A DNA stretch of 64,000 nt, taken from contig CP137668.1 in NCBI GenBank assembly GCA_037976565.1, positions 20,994,251 to 21,058,250 on the forward strand, given 5' to 3'. How positions within the stretch are numbered: position 1 is the stretch's first letter; each line of letters starts with the position of its first letter. A program made the translations under genes and the position numbers. The notes beneath the pieces were generated by a model. It saw nothing but the letters and a program-made list of their open reading frames with translations. It was not told the origin of the DNA and made no database searches. Source of the DNA: Mesocentrotus franciscanus (lineage: Eukaryota; Echinodermata; Echinoidea; Camarodonta; Strongylocentrotidae). Shown here piece by piece: positions 1-12,500 of this stretch.

Positions 1-391
1 TTTACAAGCCGGTCGCCTGTCAGATTATCAAGATATTTATGATTGGAAATCGAAATTTCATTTTTCGTTTTCCTAAAGGTTTTTATAACACTACAGTCTA
101 TTGGGGGAAATGGGTATGGTAAAATTGGTCACTCAAAGATTTTTACTTTTTTGAGGCACTTCATGATCATTTTGAAGTGCAATTTTTTTTTTATAGGGTT
201 TCAATATTAATGGTACACCGTATTATACAGACACTGATAACACGTAGGGCCATGCATCTCAGATTTAACATTGTTAAACAATGCCTTTATAATGCATTTT
301 GACCTTCCCTAAATAGTATAACTGCATTGTACAAGAAGTTTAATGAGATTTAGTATTTTTCTTTAAAGATTTAGTTGTTTATTTCCACCAG
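1..391. other. ODAD2 intron sequence; 5' end shares a fragment with 42600-42850
   Basis: Non-coding. Positions 1 to about 300 resemble, in reverse complement, the stretch at about 42570-42850 (both carry a fragment around GATTATCAAGATATTTATGAT and a segment around TTTGAAGTGCAATTTTTTT), so both are copies of one dispersed repeat. Confidence 0.6.
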
Positions 392-596
392 GCAATAGAG
401 ATCCACTAGCTAAGATCCTAGGGGAAGGCTTCGCTACAGTAGAAGGAGAGGACAACTCAGCAATCAGGCTCCTGGAAGAAACGCAGAAAGATGACTCAGA
501 AGAGGCTCAAGAGAAGAAGTTAAAAGTCAAGCTCCTTCTACTTATCAAAGACTTTGACATGCAGCTTATGAACCAGTATCTCTCAGAAGTATCAGG
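392..596 (+). CDS. ODAD2: ODAD2 exon a (first visible)
   Basis: The exon starts after the acceptor TTTCCACCAG and ends before GTAAAT. It begins with two bases of a split glycine codon (first base in an unseen upstream exon) and ends with two bases of another. It encodes residues 1-68 of the visible protein: [20 protein letters not shown], an acidic run with [15 protein letters not shown], then [20 protein letters not shown]. It belongs to the non-armadillo N-terminal half. The incoming phase shows at least one more coding exon before position 1. Confidence 0.85.
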
Positions 597-3500
597 GTAA
601 ATTAGGTTCTATACCTTTTATATCTGGGTGGATTTGAGATTTCTAGGCCTGAATTCACAAAGATGGCTAAAATTCAAATCAAAGTCGAAACAACTTCTTT
701 AGCATGGGCGGTTGACTGGGGTATAAATGAAAAATAAGAAAAACATATGGTCCAAATACCAAAGAAAAATTAAATACCCTGTTTTATCAAACTTATTCTC
801 AATAATAAATGCTAGAATGCTATGAAAAACTTGCTCCCAGCCAATCAAATGTAGCAATCTCAGTAGCTTATAAATACCAGTTATTGTAACTTGTTATATT
901 GATAACAACTTTTAATGTAACAGGGCCCAAATCTTTTTGTTTGCCCTTTTATCAAGTAAAACAAATATTGCTGTTCACCCTTTTGAGGATCAAAGCCACT
1001 TTTAATAAATTGGCGGTTTAGACCATCGTGTAGATTTCAGCCACCTCTGTGAATTGGTGCTAAGGTGTTCTAACAAGTGTTTTTTTTTTTGTAGACCTAC
1101 CCCAATATACTAAGCTTGGTCAGTGCTGTTACTGTTACCCCTTGTACTGTACACAGAGTATAACCTAGGTAGTCATCAGCCCCCCTCCCCAAGAATTCAA
1201 ACCCGTGGCATCATAAGCCCAGAATCACTTCATAGAGATATACTGGCATGATTCGATTAATAGAGCTATGATAACAACATGTGCTATTAGTTGAATAAAA
1301 ATGTCATTTTTCTTGGTGCAAAGGTATAGCCATGGCTTTTATTTTTTTAGGAATATGGCTTAATATATTGTGTGAAAACACAAATTACACAGGCCTTTAA
1401 TTGTAATGAAGTACATGTATATATGGGCATATGAAGATGAACACAGGCTAGAGTGGTCAAATAACTGATTAGAATTGAATTCAAACACTATGTCATGTTT
1501 TTCGAGCTTCTCTTGTATAATTCTTGTTGTAGAGAGATTCGTCTCACTCCCCAACAAGTGAACGATGAGGTAGAGCTACTGCAGAAGTTTTGTGGGGAGG
1601 ACAGTCACTGTGCCTTAGAGTCTATCCAGTTCTCATCTGACTATCAGTTTGACAATGGTTGCCATGCTCCACCCTGGAGACAGGTCCATGGAGACATAGG
1701 ATACCTGCTCATCAAACCACATGATGGAGATCAGCTATCAGTCACTGCTAACACAGCAGGAATTTATCAAAACAAGGTATGTTTGGCCATAGGCCTCTAA
1801 AGGATGCATGACTAGCAACCGTAGTGTCCAAGGAGGATGTGTGATTACAATAAATATTTACTTACCGTAAATCTCCGTGTATAAGACGTACCTGTGTATA
1901 AGACGCACCCCTATGTTTTGGGTCAAGAAAAAAAAAAAACCCACGCGGGGAAGGACCTTCATTTTACTGCGAGGTGCAGTTGGAGGCGCCAATTTTTGCT
2001 TGTGAACTTGTCACAAATAATAGTAACAATGTTGAATGAAGTATCAGAATAATGAACATTTCACAAATAATAGTAACACCATTGAATGAAGTATCAGAAT
2101 AATGAACATTTCACAAATAATAGTAACAACGTTGAATGAAGTTTCAGAATAATGAACATTTCACAAATAATAGTAACAATGTTGAATGAAGTTATCAGAA
2201 TAATGAACATTTGTTTATAAAACTAAAGATGACAGACAAATTTTCCTCTAAGTCCAAACAGAAATCCGGACATTCAGGTAGTTTTGTTCCAGTTTCCGAG
2301 TGGTATGACTGAGCTGGGGGACATTGCAAGGCACAGTGCCTTGTGGAGGGGCATAAATCGAAACTTGTACCCGTGTATAAGACGCACCCCCGACTTTCAA
2401 ATTTTTTTTCGGCGGGAAAAAGTGCGTCTTATACACGAAAATTTACGTTATAAGTTATTCGGTTTAGGATAAATCAGTATTAATCTTGTATAATCTCTCA
2501 AGATATGATGTCTGAAAGTATCCTTACTTGTACCATTCAGAAAAACAAATAAATATAAACAGAATTTCTAATTTACCAAAGTATGGTAATCTACCTTGTT
2601 GTGGAACTTGCCAGTAGCTTCCAATTTATTCTCATAGATTCATATATGCTTTATAAAATTTGTTAAGATTGTGAATTTTGAAATCTATTTCTAGGATGGA
2701 AAATTGGCATCCTTTTTTAAACCTGATAGCTTTTTCGGTATTGATTTTTATGCCTCCGCTACAACGTAGCCGGAGGCATTATGTTTTCTGGTTGTCCGTC
2801 CGTCCCGTACGTACGTACGTACGTACGTCCCGTTCTCGTGATTAGATTAGATTTTGGGATCACGAGGTCAAAGGTCACAGGGCTCGTTATGTATGCAAAA
2901 ATAGCTTGTGATCGCGTTATCTCAAGAACCAATTGATGGATTACCGCCAAACTCGGGTCATGTATGTATCTTGCAGAGCTAATGAAGTGATTAGATTTTG
3001 GGGTCACGAGGTCCAAGGTCAAAGGTCACAAGGCTCATTATGTATGCAAAAATAGCTCGTGATCGCGTTATCTCAAGAACCGATTGATGGATTACCGCCA
3101 AACTTGGGTCATGGATGTATCTTGCAGAGCTAATGAACTGATTAGATTTTGGGGTCACGAGGTCAAAGGTCAAAGGTCACAGGGCTCATTGTGTATGCAA
3201 AAATAGCTTGTGATCGCGTTATCTCAAGAACCGATTGATGGATTACCGCCAAACTTGGGTCATGTATGTATCTTGCAGAGCTAATGAACTGATTAGATTT
3301 TGGGGTCACGAGGTCAAAGGTCAAAGGTCACAGGGCTCATTATGTATGCAAAAATAGCTCGTGATCGTGTTATCTCAAGAACCGATTGATGGATTACCGC
3401 CAAACTTGGGTTATGTATGTATCTTGCAGAGCTAATCAACTGGTTAGACTTTGGGGTCACGAGGTCAAAGGTCACAGGGCTCGTTATGTATGCAAAATAG

Positions 3501-6500
3501 CTTGTGATCACATTATCTCAAGAACCGATTGATGGATTACCGCCAAACTTGGGTCATGTATGTATCTTGCAGAGCCAATGAACTGATTAGATTTGGGGTC
3601 ATGAGGCCAAAGGTCACAGGGCTCATTATGTATCCTAAAATAGCTCGTGATCGCGTTATCATTAGAACCAACAGATGGATTACAATCAAACTTGAATTTT
3701 AAAAATTGCTTCCATTTTGGTTTCTATGGCGGAGGCATCATCGACTGCGCGCAGTTGAAGTTCCATCTAGTTTTATACCGCTATTACTAACGGCTTTCAC
3801 ACCGGTATACCAGGTACTACCGTCTTCATTTCCAAAATCATTGTTTATTTTTCATTTGGGGGTGGGGCTGTTAGTCACATGAAACATTGTAGACGTGTGT
3901 AGAGAAAACATCAAAACGAAACGAACATGCACCCTCCTCAAAAAATGCTGACAAAAGTGAGAATTGCTCAATAGAAATTCGCTAATGAACTTCTAAGTAA
4001 GTTCAATTTTGGTAACTTACTGGTTCCCGTCTAGAATTCCCTATAATTATGCTTTGAGGCCAAGAAATTGAGAGAGTGCAGACACATTGATTTGCTTTGT
4101 TCGATGTTTCAAAAATATCGTACATTCAAATGTTTGCCACTTCCACAGATAGCTAGCATGCAGGCTAGGCAGTGCGCCTTCGTGGCCGCTGGCGCGTGAG
4201 CTTCGAGCACGCATGTACAGTGCAATGGCGATGGCAGCAAGCCCGTTCCCTCGCCTGCGATAAGAATAGAGATATGTGTTTTCTTTCTCTCTCTCTAACT
4301 GCACCGCGTGCAAAATAGTTTGTTATGTTTTCATAAAGAGGCGATGGCAGGGTAGTTTGTTTATTAATAATGTCATTATCCCCATGGCAGTAATTATACA
4401 ATTTTTAAAAACTTTTTCTTTAAAATTCATGTATAGATTTTGACTTAACTTGACAGGAACCATTCCTCAGGCAGGGAAATATGAAAGTGTTCTGAAGGGC
4501 TACTGACCCCTCCAGGGGAAGGGGGCTTGGGAGTAGCACCCCCTCCCCCTCCCCTCCCCTCCCCAACAAAAAGCCTTCTGGTTTACATTTTCAACCACTT
4601 CTCAAAAATGAATGGCAAGATTTGAACTAAACTTGGTAGGAATCATCCTTAGGTAAGGGAGATCTAAAGTTGTTCTAAGGGGGCCTGGGGGAGCCCACAA
4701 AGTTCCTCAGTGGAAGTAATTGGACATTTTCTTCTTCTTCTTGAAAACCAATGGCTGGATTCTAACAAATTGTAAGGAATCACCTGCAGGAAAGGGAGAT
4801 CTAAAAGTTTTTTAAATTGGGTATAAGCCCCCCTCCCAAGGGGGCTTGGTAGTAGCCTTCAGTATCTACTGTACGAACTTACAAATGCATGCAAAAATGT
4901 AAAATTGTATACTCAGTGCAATCTCTCCGTCTTTTTTTTTTTTTTGTGTGTGTGTGTGTGCTTTCTCTGAAAGAATGAAGTGGAAATTATCTTTATTTTT
5001 CCACTGCTTTGTTTTTTCAGGGCTGTGAAAAAGAAGGTGAAGAGATGAACTATGACCGACTTGGTGAGATCTACCGCAGCCTTGTTGCCTTGGTCTCGTC
5101 AAAGAGTGGCAAGTTCAAGCAGGTGATTGACAGCAAGGAATTTCAACTGCAAGGTGATACTAACCCTGAACAAATCAGCAATTATGAAGAAGACTTTGAT
5201 GAGGAAGATGGTACAGGAGAGAGAACAGCCAGAGAAGAGAAAAAAGAAGAGAAGGAAGAGGAAAAGAAAAAGAAAGAGGTAAGGGATCTTTTCTTCTTTC
5301 AACCTGAAGTATTTTTTTGTTTTGTTAGAGAATGGTAGTATTGAGAAATTCATGTTTTTGCAATGTTTAACTAACTTTCTTAATATCTGTGTAGCCATGA
5401 AAGTTTGTTGTATGTGGCTGTTTGGGCAGCCAGGCTACTTTATATGTGCCAACAAAAACACTGATGATGTAATACAATGAAATGTAATAAGTAAAAATAG
5501 AGATGCTGCTTTCCACCTGAACTGAGCAGTTTTAAAACCACTTTTAGGAAAAGTGACAAATTCATGTGATCATTTAAACTTCAAACTTGAGGATAGTATG
5601 TATCATTATAGGAAGACAATCTGATTAGATTTTGGAGAAACTAGGTCTAAGGTCAAAGGCTTTTGGGGCTAGTAGGTCAAGATCATAGTCGTCAGTTGAC
5701 ATTTGATTATAGGCTTTTTGTTTTCATTGTGATATGTCACAAATAATTCCATCTATTTCCTATACTGAATCTAGGGCGGAGGCATATATAGGAGACGCAG
5801 TCGCATTTGTCTTTGTTTTTCAATCATAGGTCTCATCTCTCTCTGTCTCTCTCTCTCTCCCCCTCACCCTCCACACCCACCCCCCCCCCACACTAAATCT
5901 GCAAGGTGAAGTGCTAGATATGGGTTTCATTATTACTAAATTGTTGTACTCATGCATGTATGCATTGATTGTGTGCATATACAATACATGTACCTTTCGA
6001 GGTTCTAGTATAGAGATATCGACTGCTTTGAGAGGCCTGGCTGTTTTATAGGCTCAAGGGGACTGCACATCCTCCCATGACCCCGAGGCGCGCCTGGGTG
6101 GGCGGAGTGCCAAGTTGTGTTGTGATTCTCATTGTTCCATAGTTTTACATACTTTTTCAAAAATTCATAACTTTCTTATTAGTTATCCGATTTTGCTCAA
6201 ACTTTTTTGATTGGTTTGTCTTTTTTTTCTGCTTTTATTGAAAGTCAGTTATTTTTGGAGTGGACTTGCCCTTTAAAGCAATCGATATGTCTTTTATATG
6301 CCGAATTGAAACAAAAATCTACAAAGAATTCTTACCTTATTCTTTTATTGAGTATAAAGATCGGTTAAAACATCACAGAAAATCTGAGACACTGTCTGTG
6401 TCTGTTAATCTTCGCTGGAAAAATGACGGAAAGTTTCAATCATTTGGGAATTGCAGTCAAAAAGCACTGTATGGTGTCCGCGCTCACATAAAGACAATTT

Positions 6501-9500
6501 TAACACGTAAACCAATGGGGATTGCAGCATGAGGGCATTTTTTTAAAGACTATTGACCGGTAGGCGGGTATGAGGGCACTTTTTTAAAGACTATTGACTG
6601 GTAGGCGGGCATAGCTAAAATCACGACTCCGATTTCGACCAATCAGATGGCTAGATTTCTAAAGTGATATAACAAAAACTATGAGCTAATGAAGAGGCAT
6701 AAATAGTAACTTAAGTTTTTGTCTCGCCTGCGTAGCAAAAAGCGAGACATAGGCGCCACATTTCCGGCGGCGGCGGTGTCAACATCAAAAACTTAATAAG
6801 GTTAAGTTTTTGAATTTTTAATATAATATTAAAAGTATAAGGTCCTATTCAATGAAACTTGGACTAAAGGGTTGTCAAGTATCCCCAATCATGTGAGTAG
6901 AATTTCAGGTAACAAAATCAAGGTTAAAGGTGATTTCAGGTCAACAAAGTTAGACTATGTTGTGGCATCAGGCTAAGATTTTGAATTGTTATCATAATTT
7001 TGAAAGTATACATTCCTGTTCCATGAAACTTGAACATAAGGGTGATCGAGTATCACCAATCATGTGATTAGTCTTTTAGGTGACAAAGTCAAGGTCAAAT
7101 GTCATTTCAGGTCTGCAAACTTAGACTTTGTTGTGGCATCAACATCAAGATTTTGAATTTTTAACATAATTTCAAAAGTGTTTGTTGAAATTCCATGAAA
7201 CTTGTACCCAAGGGTTATCAAGTATCACAAATCATATGACACACATTTTCAGGTCTGCAAACATCAAGATTTTGAAATTTTAGCATAATTTCAAAAGTGT
7301 TTGTTCAAATTCCATGAAACTTGTACCCAAAGGGTTATCAAGTGTCACAAATCATTAAGACAAATTCCAGGTCACAAAGTCAAGGTCAAAGGTCATTTTT
7401 AGGACAGTAGACTTGGATTATGTTTTAACAACTTAATATGAGGATTAATAAATCAATTTTTGTTATTTGTTCATATTTCATGAAAGTTATCAATCTTGGT
7501 ACAAATAATAGTAAATAATTATTCCGATGATTCTTTGTCAATATTCACTTAAAAATGATGATTTTCAAAGGATTTCATTTTGGGGGGCCTGCTAATGGGC
7601 CACTCTGCCTATAAATAATGCCCCAACCTCAATTTTTCATCATAACGAATTGCGTAATGCAGGCGAGACCGCCGAGAGCGTTTCCCTTGTTTTTTTTTAT
7701 TCGGTTAAAACATCTCATACAAAATACAAATTAAAATGAAACACATGTATTTCGAATATATCATTATCATAATACAGAATATGATGATAAATATAGTATG
7801 AGTAGATTAACCGAGATTATGGATAAAAAACAAAGAAAAAAGACAGAACAACATAACAGGTTACTATATCATCCTAATTCTAGCACATTCCATTTTTAGC
7901 GAAATCTATGCATGGATCTATCCTTATAACAAATATATTTTTCTGTAAGGTAGGTTTGATTTAGTTAAATAACAATTGAATTAAAAGAAGGGAGTATCTC
8001 AAGAGATCTATATAAATATAATGTTTTCTTTGCAATAATAATACAATGATTCAATAGAACATGTTGTTAGTCTTGTATCCCAAATAAGATCTCCTCGTCT
8101 TTCAATTGAAAATTTTCTTTATTGAATCTAGTATATGCCACAGGTGTTCTTGTTTCTGGATTCTGATGATGATCATTTTGGCAAAATTCAGCGAGCGTAC
8201 AGTATTTCAAATGCCTCCAGCGGCCAACTTCTGTGGTGTCACGACGCTCACGCCGTGCAATTTACTCTGAGCCGCAGTAACTGCACTACACTACTGCAGT
8301 ACCTGTATAACGCCAGCTAAACATATTTACATCCTTCAATGTTTCATTTGAGTCCTGCAATTTTCTTTATTTCTTATTTGAAAGTGATGTGAATGTAATT
8401 ACATGTTATTACAGAAGTGTCCAAGGAATGATACAGGTGGAAGGGATATAAAACAAATATACAATGACTCATTCTCTGAACAAGCTAAAACTATTCGCAC
8501 TCAGGCACTCAAAAAATAGAAGAAATTTAGATATCGATTGCAGAAATATTGGTAATCGCAGGGGAAAAAGTGGATTCCGTAATGTATACCACGCCAAATA
8601 GGAGATTTTCTCCCGCTCTCAAATTTATAGTGAAACTATCCCTTTTTCGGGCTCTGTACAATCGTAATGCAAAAAAATATACATGAGGGATATAGTATTC
8701 ATTATGTCACCATGAAATTGCTTTAACTAACATCACCTTTTTTTTTAAACAGAAGAAGACAAGAAAGAAGGCTCAACCATCCAAGAAGTCAATGCAAGCC
8801 ACCCTAAACTGGAAAAATGACATGAACCAGGAGAAAGATGGTGAAAAGAAGGAGAAAACAGAGAAAATATCTAGACAGACAAGGTATTAGTCAAGTAATT
8901 AAAACATTAAATTTGGGGATACAAATTCATTTTCAAAATTAGATTACATTACTGGCAAATGCGCAGAAAAAAATTTATGGCACTTGTGTGGTAAAATATG
9001 CAAATTCACTCATATAGTACATGTATCATGTTGTCTTGTTGGCTCCTTACTTACCTTAGTTTCATCAGAATGATCGCAATATATATTTAGAAGAAATCAT
9101 TCTATGTTTTGCAGATTTTATTTGTTTTCTTCGCTGCTTTACAAAACACAAAAAACAAAAACAATCGAGTATTTCCTCTGTGATGGCTGTTCCATGAATC
9201 TGTCATCTCATGTAGAATAGGTATATCCAGGAAGGAAGAAAAAAAAGGACTCCTGCTCTTGGCAAGAAATTTAGGTCCCCTTTTCAGACAATTATGAGTC
9301 TGCCCACTGGGTCATATCTTAAGGAGTTATTCTTTCTGGTTTGTTTGATCAGTGATCGGCTGAAATCGAAGACCCCAGCCATGGAAGATGACTTCTCATC
9401 CAGCTCCTCAGAGTCTGAAGAAGAGGAAGAGACGACAGACAGGAGGCAGGAGCAAAACTCAGATCTTCCTTCAGAGTACTGGCAAATTCAGAAACTTGTC

Positions 9501-12500
9501 AAATACCTCAAGGTAAGCCCAATTTAGTCCTGGGCCCCAACTTACGAAGAGTTGCTGTTGATTTAAATCAATCAAAAAGCCTAAATCCATTGCAAACTTA
9601 CAATATTGTATCTCTTTTGTACAGAGTTATGATTAATATTGATCTAAAGTTTTTTGTCCGTCGTCTGTGGTCCATAAACTTTTTTCATTGTCAACTTCTT
9701 CTAAAAAATGCAAGACTGGATTTTAACCGAAATTGGTAGGAATCATCCTTAAGTAAGGGAGATCTAAAGTTATTCAAAAGGGGTACGAACCCCCAAGGGG
9801 GGCCTGGGGTGAGCCTTGAATATCCACCATACAAACAGCATTGCAAGCATGGCAAACTAAAAAAATGCATCCTCTCATTGGACATTTTCTTCTTGAAAGC
9901 CAATGGCTGGATTCTAACCAAAATTTGTAGGAATCACCTGCAGGAAAGGGAGATCTAAAGTTGTTAAAATGGGGTGTATGCCTCCAAATGGGGCTAAGGG
10001 GCAGCCTTGAATATCCACCATACAAACAGCAATGCAAGCATGGCAAACTAAAAAAAATGCATCCTCTCACGAATCTTAAAAACTGTCGAAAATGGTTTTA
10101 AAAATTGTTCCATTTGAATCAAGGATATCTCTTCAAAATGTCTTGTTACCCTCATTTTTTAATTTCATATTCTGATAGATCAAGAAGTGTAGATATGATT
10201 TCATACCAAAATATTGGTATGGATTCTGGCTAAATATTGTAGGAATCAATTTTATGTGAATAAGACCTAAATTTGTTTGAATGGGATACCTGCCCCTGCA
10301 AGGGACTTGGGAGCAGCAACCCTAAATTTCTCTACTGTTCCAATAAGTCCTATATTCCTGGTGCAAAGGGGATGGGAGCTAGGTCCCTTATTGCGAGGTC
10401 CCTAATTTCATTGGCTCGGGTGAGCGTAAGGTCCACAGACCTCTTGTCACTTACAATCTGTCAGTTTTCCTTGCTTTACTGCATGGTCGTGCTACAGCAA
10501 AACAATGTTTCTACACGTAGCATCTTTGCCCGTAATTCAGGTTTGAAACTTTACAGAAGTACAGTTCTATCTGAAGTTTTGTTAAATATTTCGTATCCGA
10601 CTGAGAATGAATAAAGAGGTCATTGTCATGTGCAATAAAAAATAATGTTACAAAAGTCCACCATATTTGAATGATTTGCATAAATTAAATCACACATTGT
10701 TTTGCCGCACTAACCAAGCGATTGCTATGGCAGAACAACGTATGTCTCGGCCAATGACGGAGTTGCTATGGCAAAACGACGTATCTCAAATCGTTGTAAT
10801 GGCAGAATAGCGTAAGTGTACAAACTCGTGTATGTTTGACAAAGTTAGCGTCAGCACATTTGCATTGTCTGTGGAAGTGCTTGTGCGAGTGCATGCAAAT
10901 TCCAGGGTCTCTATACATAAATTATACTATACTGTTAATTAGAGTAGTGAGCACGGCAGAACAACGTATTGCCGTTTACGTTGTTTTGCCATGAACACCA
11001 CGGGCGCGTGTTGAGAAGGGCCCGCGTATCGCCGCTTTCGTTGTTTTGCCGACAAAATTAGAAACATTTATTCTGGGGAGGGGGTGCCATATTTCAGTGA
11101 CGGGGTGTGTTTGGGTTTCAATATTTAATTGAGAGTTAGATTATACTTGTAAAAGCCAAATACGTTAGAAAGTCAATTTTCAAAAAATTAGACATACGTT
11201 GTTTTGCCATCTCACGGCCGTGCATAGAGAGTGCAGCATACTGCCAGGGGCATGGTGCAAAAACAAATAATTTCATGGAGGGTCAGTTGGAGTCCAAACA
11301 CCACCTATATCACAAATTATTACCATAACAATCAATGTTTACAAGCTACATTTACAGTATATGTGTTTGATCAACAGTCAACACCATAATTAACCAATAG
11401 TTCAAGATCATGTTCAAGTCATGTCAATACAACCAACACAAATACAAACTTAAAAAAGCAATGACACCAATCCTTCATTTTAATACTAACAAATGACCAC
11501 AAGCACTTAAGTTGGAAATAACCAATCCTCCCTTCCTATAGGAATATAATGACAGCACCTTTTATCACCATCATATTTAAAAAGAAATTTGAGTTCTGGT
11601 AAGCTCAGAAATAATTAGTGAGCCTTCTGTTTGTTTTTACTCCTTTGTGGGAGAATATCAGAGTAGAAATGTCACATAGAAATGATCGCTCTGGAAGTGC
11701 TCTAGTCTCTCGTACATATGGCTAGAAATAGCTTACAACTTAGGCTCACCAGATATCTGAACAAGCCTTTATGGACCAAATTTGTGATACTGCATGTTCA
11801 TGGAGTCCCATGTACCTACATGTATCTGCATGCAGTGCAAATGCTTTTGATTGCTTGTGATTTTCAGCAAGACATAATCAATTTCGTTTTGCTACTTTTT
11901 ATGATTCCAAAACCCAAGAATACACAATTTGTCCTATCCTAATACATGTACAATCCTATTGTTGAACATGACCTTAAACAGGGAGGTAACCAGACAGCTA
12001 CTGTGATTGCCTTGTGTGCCACCAGAGATTTCAACCTTGCCCAGGAGACCTGTCAGCTAGCTATCAGAGATGTTGGTGGTCTAGAGGTTCTTATCAATCT
12101 CCTAGAGACGGGAGAGATCAAGTGCATGGTGAGTTCTTTGACCATTATTTTTAAAATGTGACCCACAGGCTAGATCCTTAGATGTGAGTTAATCTAGTGG
12201 ACAACTCTCTACATAGTCCATACAATGACCAGGGTTCTATTTGTAAAGTATGTATTTTGGATTGTGACGTGAGAGCTCGGTCCGCAGACATAAGTAATCA
12301 GATCTTTTTGATTCACATCTTTAGATACCCACTAGATAAGCTCCCAAACTGTAAAAACTGCTAGAGGGGAAGGTTATTTTGTCTATATCCAGCAAACATT
12401 TCTAGGCCTATTGTCATTCAAAATTTCCTGTCATGACAACCTTAGTTTGCCTATGGTCATGTTTCAAGTAGTATATACTGTGAGATGTGCCTTGGGTTTT

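Noticed and set aside
2759..3511. Three - strand open frames with the same protein motif ([24 protein letters not shown] type)
   Set aside because: They are translations of the satellite units; the 143-151-bp period is not a multiple of three, so frame is not kept and no gene is implied.
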